A DNA stretch of 27,961 nt from Clostridia bacterium. Its GTDB lineage: Bacteria > Bacillota_A > Clostridia > Oscillospirales > CAG-272. This document shows positions 1 through 7,300 of this stretch, one piece after another; the first letter of the stretch is position 1, and each line of letters starts with the position of its first letter. Under the pieces are notes generated by a model. That model saw only the letters and a list, made by a program, of their open reading frames with translations, was not told the DNA's origin and made no database searches. Location: the NCBI GenBank assembly GCA_017501345.1, contig JAFVXC010000045.1:1-27961 (forward strand). Direction: 5' to 3'. The position numbers were made by a program, and so were the translations under genes.

Positions 1-1
1 T

Positions 2-1861
2 GCGCTGATCGCGGGTGCAAAGTTCCGTGGTGAGTTTGAGGAAAGACTCAAAGCGGTTCTGGAAGAGGTCAAGAACAGTGAGGGCAAGATCATTCTGTTC
101 ATCGATGAGCTTCATACCATTGTCGGTGCGGGAAAGACCGACGGTGCCATGGATGCGGGAAACCTCTTAAAGCCGATGCTTGCGCGCGGCGAGCTTCACT
201 GTATCGGTGCGACTACGCTAAACGAATACCGTCAGTATATTGAGAAGGATGCCGCTTTGGAGCGTAGATTCCAGCCCGTTATGATCCCCGAGCCTACCGT
301 TGAAGATACTATTTCCATTCTTCGTGGACTCAAGGAACGCTACGAGGTATTTCACGGTGTCAAGATTCACGACGGAGCGCTCATTGCCGCCGCCACACTT
401 TCCGACCGTTATATCTCCGACCGTTTTCTTCCCGACAAGGCTATTGACCTTGTGGACGAGGCGTGCGCTCTGATCAAGACCGAAATGAACTCCATGCCCT
501 CCGAAATGGACGAGGTTGCGCGAAAGATCATGCAGCACGAGATCGAGGAGGCTGCTCTTAAAAAGGAAAAAGACAAGCTCTCGGCAGAACACCTCAAGGA
601 AATTCAAGCCGAGCTTGCCGATTTGAGAGCGCAATTCAATGAAATGAAGTCCAAGTGGGATATGGAGAAGCAGTCGATTGAAAGATTGCAAAAGCTCCGT
701 GAGGAGATCGAGCAAACCAATGCGGAGATCGAACGTGCGCAGAGCAGCTACGACCTCGGCAAAGCCGCAGAGCTTCAGTACGGCAAGCTTCCCTCTTTGA
801 AGAAACAGCTTGAAGAGGAAGAAGCGAGAGCCGCAGAATCGACCAAGAGCACTTCCCTCCTTCGTGATAACGTCAGCGAGGAGGAGATCTGCAAGATCGT
901 GGCAAGATGGACGGGTATTCCCGTATCCAAGATCATGGAGAGCGAGCGCGAAAAGCTTTTGGGGCTGGAAGAGATCCTTCACAAGCGAGTCATCGGTCAG
1001 AATGAGGCAGTAACCAAGGTCAGCGAAGCAATTCTGCGTTCCCGTGCGGGAATCAAGGATCCGCGCCGTCCTATTGGCTCGTTCCTCTTCTTAGGTCCTA
1101 CGGGTGTCGGTAAGACAGAGCTTGCGAAAGCTCTTGCCGAAGCCCTATTTGACGATGAAAAGAGCATGGTCCGTATTGATATGAGTGAGTATATGGAGAA
1201 ATACTCTGTATCGAGGCTGATCGGAGCGCCTCCCGGATACGTGGGCTACGATGAAGGCGGTCAACTTACCGAGGCGGTACGCAGAAAGCCCTATGCCGTT
1301 ATCCTCTTTGATGAGGTAGAAAAGGCACATCCCGACGTCTTTAACGTTCTGTTGCAGGTTTTGGACGACGGACGTATCACTGACAGCCAAGGCAGAACGG
1401 TTGACTTTAAGAATACGGTCATTATCCTGACCTCGAATCTTGGTTCCGGTGCAATTCTTGAGGGAATCAATGCAAACGGCGAAATCAACGAGGAAGCAAG
1501 ACAGACGGTATCCGAAATGCTGAAACGCAGCTTCCGCCCCGAATTCCTTAACCGTCTCGACGAGATCGTATTCTACAAGCCGCTCACAAAGGAGAACATC
1601 AACGGTATCGTAGATCTCCTGATCGCCGATCTGAATAAGCGACTCAAGGATAAGCAATTGAAGGTTGAGATCAGCGACGCGGCGAAGGAACATATCATCG
1701 ATTCCGCTTACGACCCCATCTATGGCGCAAGACCGCTCAAGCGTTTTATCCAATCCAAGATTGAAACACTGCTTGCACGTGAGATCATTGGGGGTGAGAT
1801 TGAACCTGACAGTGTGATTCACATTGACTATAACGGTTCTAATCTCACGATAAAATCGTAA
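2..1861 (+). CDS. clpB: ATP-dependent disaggregase ClpB, 3' part
   Basis: The open frame runs in from the window edge, so the N-terminal quarter (about 245 residues of a usual ~865) is missing; 619 residues remain. ClpB is a hexameric AAA+ chaperone that pulls proteins out of aggregates together with DnaK. Visible in order are the Walker B region of the first ATPase domain ([14 protein letters not shown] near residue 37), a long coiled-coil middle domain rich in E, K and Q that includes [16 protein letters not shown], and the second ATPase domain with Walker [10 protein letters not shown] and Walker [11 protein letters not shown]. The C-terminal domain carries NRLDEIVF and YGARPLKR. The full-length middle domain and the absence of a ClpP-binding IGF-type loop favour ClpB over ClpC or ClpA. 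It is a single gene here, closed by a terminator. The promoter and any CIRCE or CtsR site lie outside the window. Confidence 0.97.
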   Translation, partial: ALIAGAKFRGEFEERLKAVLEEVKNSEGKIILFIDELHTIVGAGKTDGAMDAGNLLKPMLARGELHCIGATTLNEYRQYIEKDAALERRFQPVMIPEPTVEDTISILRGLKERYEVFHGVKIHDGALIAAATLSDRYISDRFLPDKAIDLVDEACALIKTEMNSMPSEMDEVARKIMQHEIEEAALKKEKDKLSAEHLKEIQAELADLRAQFNEMKSKWDMEKQSIERLQKLREEIEQTNAEIERAQSSYDLGKAAELQYGKLPSLKKQLEEEEARAAESTKSTSLLRDNVSEEEICKIVARWTGIPVSKIMESEREKLLGLEEILHKRVIGQNEAVTKVSEAILRSRAGIKDPRRPIGSFLFLGPTGVGKTELAKALAEALFDDEKSMVRIDMSEYMEKYSVSRLIGAPPGYVGYDEGGQLTEAVRRKPYAVILFDEVEKAHPDVFNVLLQVLDDGRITDSQGRTVDFKNTVIILTSNLGSGAILEGINANGEINEEARQTVSEMLKRSFRPEFLNRLDEIVFYKPLTKENINGIVDLLIADLNKRLKDKQLKVEISDAAKEHIIDSAYDPIYGARPLKRFIQSKIETLLAREIIGGEIEPDSVIHIDYNGSNLTIKS

Positions 1862-1865
1862 AAGA

Positions 1866-1902
1866 ACAGAGGTTCGCCAACGGCGAACCTCTGTTTGTCT
1901 TT
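1866..1902 (+). terminator. Rho-independent terminator of clpB
   Basis: A 13-bp perfect stem (1866-1878 with 1882-1894) with a 3-nt AAC loop starts 5 nt after the clpB stop and is followed by the T-rich run TTGTCTTT. Confidence 0.93.
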
Positions 1903-1953
1903 GACGGTGAAATGCGATGATTGCTTCCGTGCTTTTCCTTTCGTCCTACACTC

Positions 1954-2811
1954 TTATAGCTTATTTGTGAGAAAGTTGTAAAAGTCTTCCGCATAGATGG
2001 ATTTTGGGTGCCTCTCATGCAGTTCCACAATCAGATCCCGTTCACAGACAGGCTCGGCAATGGTGACGAGCTTCAAATTTTTGTTTTGAAGCTTTCCCCA
2101 CGAATACTCAGGCCAAAATGCTATTCCCGCGCCCATACTGATGATATTCTGCACAGCGGTAGGTGAATCAGATTCAAATATGACCTTGGGATAAAAACCC
2201 GCTATGGAACAATATCTGCTACATATTGCACCGAACAAGCGAGTATTGGACAGCATAATAAAGCTTTCATCCTTTACTGTGCTTAAATCGATAGATGAAA
2301 CCTCGGCATACTTTGAGTATTTCGGGACTGCAAGGTAAATATTCTCTTTTTTCACACAACGGTGTAAATATTTCTTTTCCGGATCGTTCTTTAAGCCATT
2401 CGTTGTAATCAGAATGTCGCAGTTATATTTTGTTTCGTTTTGTTCGAAATCAAAGATTGCCTCCGGGTTCTCCTTCTTGTATTCCATTATCGCATTGATG
2501 ACAAAGGAGGAGGCAGCCAGTATGTTGAGCCTTACCTTTTTTGTAACCGATTGCTTTAGTTCTTCCATTTCAATCGTAAGATGGTCAAATTCAGGTATCA
2601 AAACATCTAATCTCTGCTTTAAATAAACGCCAAACTCCGTTAATGCTATTTTTCTTCCTTCTCGTTGAAATAAAGGCACGCCAAGCTCACTTTCAAGTGA
2701 ATGAATTGCTTGAGTAAGAGACGGTTGCGATATATGTAACACTTCAGAAGACCGTGTGATATGTTCAAATTGGGCTGTTGTGTGGAAATATTTTAGTTTT
2801 TGTATATCCAT
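1954..2811 (-). CDS. LysR-family transcriptional regulator
   Basis: 285 residues, the normal length for the family. Residues 1-60 form the winged helix-turn-helix (MDIQKLKYFHTTAQ, then SQPSLTQAIHSLESELG, then LFQREGRKIALTEFG), followed by a linker helix and a periplasmic-binding-protein-like effector domain from about residue 90. The start is fixed by GGAGGAG directly upstream (complement of 2814-2820). It is transcribed divergently from the PQ-loop/SGNH-like pair, with interleaved promoters and a LysR box between them, so it very probably controls that operon and itself. The effector is unknown. Base composition is more A/T-rich than in the flanking genes, as in its divergent partners, which suggests the three were acquired together. 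Confidence 0.93.
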   Translation of the reverse strand: MDIQKLKYFHTTAQFEHITRSSEVLHISQPSLTQAIHSLESELGVPLFQREGRKIALTEFGVYLKQRLDVLIPEFDHLTIEMEELKQSVTKKVRLNILAASSFVINAIMEYKKENPEAIFDFEQNETKYNCDILITTNGLKNDPEKKYLHRCVKKENIYLAVPKYSKYAEVSSIDLSTVKDESFIMLSNTRLFGAICSRYCSIAGFYPKVIFESDSPTAVQNIISMGAGIAFWPEYSWGKLQNKNLKLVTIAEPVCERDLIVELHERHPKSIYAEDFYNFLTNKL

Positions 2812-2825
2812 AACTCCTCCATTTC

Positions 2826-2840
2826 ATAGGCATACCCTAT
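2826..2840. promoter_or_regulatory. Candidate LysR box ATAGG-N5-CCTAT
   Basis: An interrupted palindrome that fits the T-N11-A rule for LysR-type regulators (T2827, A2839). It lies between the lysR start codon and the lysR -10 element, about 7-20 nt downstream of the predicted lysR transcription start, a position suited to autorepression. Established rule, inferred binding. Confidence 0.6.
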
Positions 2841-2853
2841 TATTTCAATAATA

Positions 2854-2882
2854 ATTATATATTTTACTTTTGCATTTGTCAA
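2854..2882 (-). promoter_or_regulatory. Perfect sigma-A promoter for lysR
   Basis: Read on the minus strand, TTGACA (2882-2877), a 17-nt spacer and TATAAT (2859-2854): full consensus at optimal spacing. Confidence 0.8.
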
Positions 2883-2891
2883 GAGTATAAT
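2863..2891 (+). promoter_or_regulatory. Divergent sigma-A promoter for the PQ-loop operon
   Basis: TTTACT (2863-2868), 17-nt spacer, TATAAT (2886-2891). The spacer contains the -35 hexamer of the opposing lysR promoter, so the two promoters occupy the same stretch of DNA and should compete for polymerase. Confidence 0.7.
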
Positions 2892-2919
2892 GAAAGTATC
2901 TTATCAGGAGGAACAAAAA

Positions 2920-3207
2920 ATGCAGATCTTCGAAATTATTATGCTCATATGCTTTGGTATGTCTTGGCCCATCTCCGTATACAAAAGCATCCGCTCAAAA
3001 TCAACAAAAGGCAAAAGTGTAGTCTTTATCATTGCTATCATAATCGGATATATCTCAGGAATTATCGGTAAGATTGTGAATCATCAATTGACTTACATTG
3101 TGGCTCTTTACTTGGTCAATTTGATTGTCGTAAGCATAGATCTTGGACTATACTTTATCAATGCAAAACGAGAAAAAGATTATAAATCAGCAGAGGTAGA
3201 AAAATGA
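2920..3207 (+). CDS. Small PQ-loop/SemiSWEET-like membrane protein
   Basis: 95 residues with three hydrophobic segments: about 3-18 (IFEIIMLICFGMSWPISVYK), 34-54 and 61-82, and a charged C-terminus. The stretch SWPISVYKSIRSKSTKGKS has the proline-centred turn and following basic/serine run of a PQ-loop repeat, and one three-helix unit of ~95 residues is the size of SemiSWEET-type transporters that work as dimers. An ATG at 2890 is in frame but overlaps the -10 box; AGGAGG at 2906-2911 points to the ATG at 2920, which I chose. The stop overlaps the next gene's start by 4 nt (ATGA), so the two are translationally coupled. The substrate cannot be read from the sequence. Confidence 0.72.
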   Translation: MQIFEIIMLICFGMSWPISVYKSIRSKSTKGKSVVFIIAIIIGYISGIIGKIVNHQLTYIVALYLVNLIVVSIDLGLYFINAKREKDYKSAEVEK

Positions 3208-3758
3208 ATGAATATGTACGGATGAAAGCAAGTGCAATGAAAAAGATCAACGATCTCACACTGTCGGGAGAGATCGTAATTTTTGGCTCTACGTATATGT
3301 CTGAATTTCCCATATACGAGCTAACCAATAAATGCAAGTTGGAGAACGCGGTCTATAATCGAAGCATTAAAGGCTTGACCGTAAAAGAAGCAATAGAGAT
3401 TCTTGATGACTGTGTTGTGGATATTCATCCGAGCAAGGTATTTATTGCACTCGGTGAAGAAGACGAGTCTGATCCGAATGCTGCTTCCGAGTATTCACGC
3501 CTTATTTCGACAATACGCCAAAAGCTACCGGAAGCCATGATTTACATGATTGGTTTAACAAACGGAGGCTCATTTGCTGAGAAATTCAATAAAAATATGC
3601 TAAGTCTCTGTGATAACAAAAATGTCAAGTACATAGATCTCATTAAAAAAAGCTCATCAGAAAATGCTCTTTTTAAAGCGCAATTTAAACAATTAAGTTG
3701 TTTCTTTCGTACACCCCCAATTACGATGAGTGACGTCTTCAGCTTGGCAAGCTTATAA
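3204..3758 (+). CDS. SGNH/GDSL-hydrolase-like protein, probably without catalysis
   Basis: 184 residues. The N-terminal half follows the SGNH fold pattern: a strand ending in IVIFGSTYMSEFP at the place of block I (usual GDS), and VFIALGEEDESDP at block III (usual GxND). In my alignment the nucleophilic Ser is replaced by Thr and the block III Asn by Glu, and no C-terminal DxxH block V is seen; the protein ends RTPPITMSDVFSLASL. Either this is a degenerate, perhaps ligand-binding, member of the family or the 3' end has been altered. It overlaps the PQ-loop gene by 4 nt and shares its promoter. A hydrolytic function should not be assumed. Confidence 0.6.
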   Translation: MNEYVRMKASAMKKINDLTLSGEIVIFGSTYMSEFPIYELTNKCKLENAVYNRSIKGLTVKEAIEILDDCVVDIHPSKVFIALGEEDESDPNAASEYSRLISTIRQKLPEAMIYMIGLTNGGSFAEKFNKNMLSLCDNKNVKYIDLIKKSSSENALFKAQFKQLSCFFRTPPITMSDVFSLASL

Positions 3759-3823
3759 TCAAAAGGGCCGAGTTAAATTAAAATTTTTGGCTTTATCTCT
3801 TATAATGCGCTAAAGCTACAAAT

Positions 3824-3870
3824 AAAGCTCAGGCAGCTATCTTGTGTGATAGTCGCCCGAGCTTTTTTAT
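3824..3870 (+). terminator. Terminator after the SGNH-like gene, possibly bidirectional
   Basis: A long hairpin: AAAGCTC (3824-3830) pairs with GAGCTTT (3859-3865), continued inward by GGC/GCC and GCTATC/GATAGT. A TTTTTTAT run follows on the plus strand. On the minus strand a weaker ATTTG follows, so it may also stop transcription from the reductase operon. Confidence 0.8.
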
Positions 3871-3923
3871 ATTACAGAAAAACCAAATCTCGCAACTGTG
3901 TATAATTTCAGAAAAGCGGTGGT

Positions 3924-4037
3924 TTATTCAACTGCAAATATGGACAGGTTCTTTTCACTATCGCAAACTGCAAGAAATACTTCTTTTACACTCTTATATC
4001 CTTGCTTCTTCAGTTGTCGTTCATCAGATTCACTCTG
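3924..4037 (-). pseudogene. Relic of a YetF/DUF421-type membrane protein C-terminus
   Basis: Too short for ordinary gene calling, but the minus-strand frame ending at 3924 reads RQLKKQGYKSVKEVFLAVCD followed by SEKNLSIFAVE and a stop. This matches the C-terminal cytoplasmic domain of the YetF/DUF421 family (pattern L-x-x-x-G-hydrophobic, then VxxAxxD/E, then LSV) as I remember it. Upstream the frame is broken by TGA at 4038-4040, while the neighbouring frame reads RVNLMN, which looks like the preceding part of the same gene after a one-base shift. The remainder of the gene is absent because the reductase stop codon follows at 4050. No start codon or ribosome site is visible. I interpret it as a decayed remnant. 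Confidence 0.55.
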
Positions 4038-4049
4038 TCAAACCCTTAT

Positions 4050-5156
4050 TTATCGCTCAGCAAAATACTTTGCTATCGCTTCCATCCGACCCTCTTGCTT
4101 TACAGAGAATGGGCAGCGGCTCTCACAATGACCGCACTTGAGGCAGGCATCGGCATTGACCGACAGCTTTGTGTAGTGGTTGGCGGCGATATCGTCACCT
4201 GCCAAGGCAAGGTCATAATACTTGTTGACAAGCCCGATATCAATTCCTGCAGGGCAAGGCTGGCAATGGTTGCAGTACACACAAGTTCCCGTGACGGTAT
4301 CCGCCGTAAAGCTGCCAATGATCGAATAGTCCTTTTCCTCGTCGGTGGCGGTAAGGAATTTCAAAAGCGTATCCAGATGCTCCATCGTCTGCACACCGGG
4401 AACGGCAGTCAGAACGCCGGGGCGGTCGATGGCATATTGCAAGCATTGATTATGTGTCAGAGCAACGCCAAAGGGCGATTGATCGGCGGACAAAAGCTGA
4501 CCCGCGAAAAAGGGCTTCATCACCGAAATGCCTACGCCCTCACGCTCGCAACGCTTGAAAAGCTCGAATCGTTCACTCACCGAGCCGATGCCGTATTCAT
4601 CCCCCTTTTCAAAATCGTAGGCAGGATTAAGGGAGAACATCATCATATCCGCAAGACCCGTGTCAAGGATGCGGTTTGCCACGCTCGGTGTATGCGAGGA
4701 GAAGCCGATATGGTGCACGACGCCCTGCGCTTTCAGATCCTTCAAATAGTCAAGCACGCCGATCTCGCAAAGCGTATCGAAGTCCTCGTCATCGTCAACA
4801 CAGTGAAGAAATCCGAAGTCCACGTAGTCTGTGCCAAGCTGTCGGAGCTCCCATAGGAAGGTCTTTTGGATGGTGTCAAAATCACGGCACCATCCGTATT
4901 CACCGTTTTCATCATAAACGGCGCCGAAATGAACCTGCAAGAACACTTTTTCCCGGCAATCCTTGATTGCTCTACCGATGGGCGCATAGGACGCGCCTGC
5001 CGTGCAAAGGTCAAAAAAGTTGATGCCGTTATCGATCGCCTTACGTATGATCGCTTCGATCTCATCTACGGGCGTCTTTCCGATACCGCCCATTCCGAGA
5101 CCAAGCACGCTGAACGTTTCGTTTTTATTTCCACGAGGAAGTTTTCTGTATTCCAT
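4050..5156 (-). CDS. Aldo/keto reductase with C-terminal 4Fe-4S ferredoxin domain
   Basis: 368 residues. Residues 1-275 form the AKR barrel (GLGMGGIG at 19-26, D49 and Y57 in FFDLCTAGASYAPIG, H118 in FGFLHCVD, GFSSHT at 151-156). The position that normally holds the catalytic Lys reads VFLQVHFG, so a His (H76) stands there, as in iron-sulfur AKRs of this type. The C-terminal ~80 residues carry two cysteine clusters, CVYCNHCQPCP (292-302) and CLKCGHCESRCPF (338-350), expected to bind two 4Fe-4S clusters. It is probably a cytoplasmic NAD(P)H- or ferredoxin-linked oxidoreductase; the substrate is unknown. AGAGGTG precedes the start. It lies downstream of a flavin-reductase-like gene on the same strand, which suggests a small redox operon. 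Confidence 0.9.
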   Translation of the reverse strand: MEYRKLPRGNKNETFSVLGLGMGGIGKTPVDEIEAIIRKAIDNGINFFDLCTAGASYAPIGRAIKDCREKVFLQVHFGAVYDENGEYGWCRDFDTIQKTFLWELRQLGTDYVDFGFLHCVDDDEDFDTLCEIGVLDYLKDLKAQGVVHHIGFSSHTPSVANRILDTGLADMMMFSLNPAYDFEKGDEYGIGSVSERFELFKRCEREGVGISVMKPFFAGQLLSADQSPFGVALTHNQCLQYAIDRPGVLTAVPGVQTMEHLDTLLKFLTATDEEKDYSIIGSFTADTVTGTCVYCNHCQPCPAGIDIGLVNKYYDLALAGDDIAANHYTKLSVNADACLKCGHCESRCPFSVKQEGRMEAIAKYFAER

Positions 5157-5196
5157 ATTACACCTCTATATTCAGATTGTTGATCAGCTTAGGTTT

Positions 5197-5307
5197 TTAC
5201 GGCACGTAATCTCTTATAATCCCCATATCCGAAAAGTCGTTGAGAATCTCCTGCGTTTTTCTGACGAATTCGATCTTGTTCAGATTTTTGAGATACGGAT
5301 TCTTCAC
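5197..5307 (-). CDS. Possible 36-residue protein coupled to the flavin reductase gene
   Basis: A frame starting at GTG (5307-5305), which overlaps the flavin reductase stop codon (GTGA), and ending in TAA at 5197. It reads VKNPYLKNLNKIEFVRKTQE and then ILNDFSDMGIIRDYVP: amphipathic, with balanced charge and codon use that looks like real coding sequence. No strong ribosome site precedes it, so it would rely on translational coupling. I do not recognise it. It may be a true small protein or the tail of a decayed gene. Confidence 0.35.
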   Translation of the reverse strand: MKNPYLKNLNKIEFVRKTQEILNDFSDMGIIRDYVP

Positions 5308-5861
5308 TTGATCTTTTTTCCGTCCGAGAACGCCTGTCCGACCTTCTCGCCAAACCTCCAATATGCGTGGGTAACACCGTCGTAGATGATGGGATCGAGC
5401 TTTTTTACATCGACCTTTCCGTTCTCGTCAAGAATGCTCTCGTCGGCGGACACGTTGACGATCTCACCGATGCAGATGCCGTCCTCATTGAACTTAATGA
5501 GCTTGCACTCCACCGTCATAGGAAGCTCCTCGATGATGGGGGCATTGACATACTCGCTCTTTCCCGCGTGGAAGCCTGCCTTTGCAAACTTATCGGACAC
5601 GTCATTTGCCGAAACGATGCCGACGTAGTCACAAGGCACGACGGTCTTGGACGTAGCAAAGCTGACGGTGAAAGCTCCCGTTTTCTTGATGTTCTCGGTG
5701 GTCTTGTGGTCGTCCGCAAGGCAGACCATAACCTGATCGGTGTCGTAAATACCGCCCCAAGCCGCATTCATTGCGTTTGGCACTCCGTTCTCGTCATACG
5801 TGCCGATGATCAGCACGGGCATCGGGTACAGCCAGGTTTTTGCTCCAAAATTTTTACGCAT
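5304..5861 (-). CDS. Flavin reductase family (FMN-binding split-barrel) protein
   Basis: 185 residues from the ATG at 5861, which is preceded by GGAAAGGAAAG; a longer in-frame ATG at 5894 has no such site. The pattern WLYPMPVLIIGTYDENGVPNAM, WGG, TTENIKKTGAFTVSFAT and CDYVGIVS, followed by GFHAGKSEYVNAPIIEE, is that of the flavoredoxin/flavin reductase-like split barrel that binds FMN non-covalently. Members reduce flavins or shuttle electrons; the partner is not defined. It is the first gene of an operon running into the iron-sulfur aldo/keto reductase, and the pairing of a flavin protein with an Fe-S reductase suggests electron transfer between them (inference). A promoter is visible about 100 nt upstream. 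Confidence 0.88.
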   Translation of the reverse strand: MRKNFGAKTWLYPMPVLIIGTYDENGVPNAMNAAWGGIYDTDQVMVCLADDHKTTENIKKTGAFTVSFATSKTVVPCDYVGIVSANDVSDKFAKAGFHAGKSEYVNAPIIEELPMTVECKLIKFNEDGICIGEIVNVSADESILDENGKVDVKKLDPIIYDGVTHAYWRFGEKVGQAFSDGKKIK

Positions 5862-5956
5862 AATCGTTCTTTCCTTTCCGTTTTCAAAGTACACAGTGTT
5901 TGCCGCAGAGAGAGATATGCATCAGTCCCTTCCGACAAACGGTACACTTTTTATTC

Positions 5957-5985
5957 AGTATATCATATCTCAACAAAAATTACAA
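5957..5985 (-). promoter_or_regulatory. Promoter of the flavin reductase operon
   Basis: Minus strand TTGTAA (5985-5980), 17-nt spacer, TATACT (5962-5957), about 100 nt upstream of the start codon. Confidence 0.6.
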
Positions 5986-6010
5986 GAGGCGAGACTTTGA
6001 ATATACAGAC

Positions 6011-6036
6011 AAGGCGACGGATCACTCCGCCGCCTT
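6011..6036 (-). terminator. Probable terminator overlapping the rtcB stop
   Basis: AAGGCG/CGCCTT plus CGGA/TCCG make a 10-11-bp hairpin with a 4-nt loop that includes the rtcB stop codon; on the minus strand it is followed by the moderately U-rich TTGTCTGTAT. Rather weak tail. Confidence 0.5.
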
Positions 6037-7230
6037 AAAATTGTAAATAGGCTTGATTCTGCAAACGATCTCGGCGGTAGGTTCGATGTTCTCGACGATC
6101 TCGTCCATACTCTTATACGCCATAGGGGACTCGTCAAGGGTATCGGGAACGACACAGGTGGAATAGATACCTGCCATCTCCTTCTCGTACTCTGCCATCG
6201 TAAGGCGCTCGAAGGCGGCAGAACGGGACATAAGCCTGCCTGCGCCGTGAGGTGCGGAGCAGTTCCAATCCTCGTTGCCCTTGCCTATACAGATAAGCGA
6301 GCCGTCGCGCATATTGATGGGAATGAGAAGCTTCTCGCCCGCTTTAGCGGACACTGCACCCTTGCGGAGGATCATCTCGTTTACGTCTATGTAGTTATGA
6401 ATGGTCCGGAAGGTCTCGACGGCTGTCCAGCCGCAACGCTCAAGAATGATCTCAGCCATCTTCGCACGATTTCTCTCGGCAAACCTCTGGCAGATATCCA
6501 CATCGTGGAGATAGTCCTCCATATAGGAATCGTACAGATAGCAAAGGTCTCGAGGGAGCGTAGGCTGCTTTGCATTATACTCCTTCTCAAGCGCCTTTAT
6601 TGTGGTTTGTATCTCTGCTCTTCTGCCCTGCTCCTTGTAGGTGCGGATGATCTCCTCACGCCGTCTGAAATAGTCCTCCTTGCCGACATTAAGGTCAACG
6701 GCAATCTGCTGATAAAACTCGGCTACCTGCGTTCCGAGATTACGAGAACCCGAGTGGATCACAAGGTACTTGCCGCCGTTCTCGTCTGCATCGATCTCGA
6801 TAAAGTGATTACCGCCGCCCAGTGTTCCGAGAGAGCGCTCAAGACGGGGAGCGTGCTTAAGGTTTCTGTAGCAACGAAGCTGTGTGAGGTCAAATCTCTC
6901 GATTCTGCCGTCCCACACCTCTCTGCCGCAAGGAATGAAGTGTGCCGCCGCATCGACCTTCTCAAAGTCAATGTCTATATTGCCAAGGTACACGGTGTAC
7001 ATTCCGCAACCGATATCCACGCCGACCATCGAGGGGACGATCTTGTCGGTGATGGTCATAGTCGTACCGATGGTACAACCCTTGCCCGCGTGAACATCGG
7101 GCATTATTCTGATCTTTGAGGACGCAAACGCCTCGGTATCGCATACCGCCTTGATCTGCTCACGCGCTCCCTCCTCAAGGGTGGAGGCAAAGCACTTGGC
7201 GGTGTTAAAAGCTCCTATAATCTCTATCAT
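6022..7230 (-). CDS. rtcB: RNA-splicing ligase RtcB
   Basis: 402 residues, full length. RtcB joins RNA ends carrying 2',3'-cyclic phosphate or 3'-phosphate to 5'-OH ends, using GTP and Mn2+ through a covalent histidine-guanylate. Visible motifs are MPDVHAGKG (43-51), VDIGCGM with metal ligands D72 and C75, GGGNHFIEI (138-146), HSGSRNLG (159-166), HNY with H278, and SAPHGAGR with the guanylated H328. All catalytic residues appear intact. GGAGAAAG precedes the ATG. It is the last gene after the slipin, separated by 70 nt that hold a strong hairpin. No archease or RtcA is present in the window. The neighbouring WYL regulators and tRNA-like RNA point to inducible RNA repair rather than constitutive tRNA splicing (inference). 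Confidence 0.96.
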   Translation of the reverse strand: MIEIIGAFNTAKCFASTLEEGAREQIKAVCDTEAFASSKIRIMPDVHAGKGCTIGTTMTITDKIVPSMVGVDIGCGMYTVYLGNIDIDFEKVDAAAHFIPCGREVWDGRIERFDLTQLRCYRNLKHAPRLERSLGTLGGGNHFIEIDADENGGKYLVIHSGSRNLGTQVAEFYQQIAVDLNVGKEDYFRRREEIIRTYKEQGRRAEIQTTIKALEKEYNAKQPTLPRDLCYLYDSYMEDYLHDVDICQRFAERNRAKMAEIILERCGWTAVETFRTIHNYIDVNEMILRKGAVSAKAGEKLLIPINMRDGSLICIGKGNEDWNCSAPHGAGRLMSRSAAFERLTMAEYEKEMAGIYSTCVVPDTLDESPMAYKSMDEIVENIEPTAEIVCRIKPIYNFKAAE

Positions 7231-7250
7231 GTCTTTCTCCGTTCATATTG

Positions 7251-7292
7251 TACGGTCGGGCTGAATTGTGGTAAACAACGCGCCCGACCGTA
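7251..7292 (-). other. Intercistronic hairpin between slipin and rtcB
   Basis: An 11-bp perfect inverted repeat (TACGGTCGGGC at 7251-7261 with its complement at 7282-7292) encloses 20 nt in which TTGT/ACAA can add 4 bp. There is no T-run after it on the minus strand, so it is unlikely to be a simple terminator. It may be an RNA-processing or stability element, and it fills almost the entire gap before the rtcB ribosome site. Confidence 0.75.
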
Positions 7293-7300
7293 TAAAGGAT

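Noticed and set aside
218..1822. Long minus-strand frames opposite clpB
   Set aside because: Antisense shadows of a strongly conserved gene; Cys/Leu-rich translations with no family match.
2890..2919. ATG at 2890 as start of the PQ-loop gene
   Set aside because: It overlaps the -10 box, so it would lie upstream of the transcript start; AGGAGG supports 2920.
4002..4856. 284-codon plus-strand frame opposite the aldo/keto reductase
   Set aside because: Mirror of the real gene; the reductase carries intact AKR and ferredoxin motifs.
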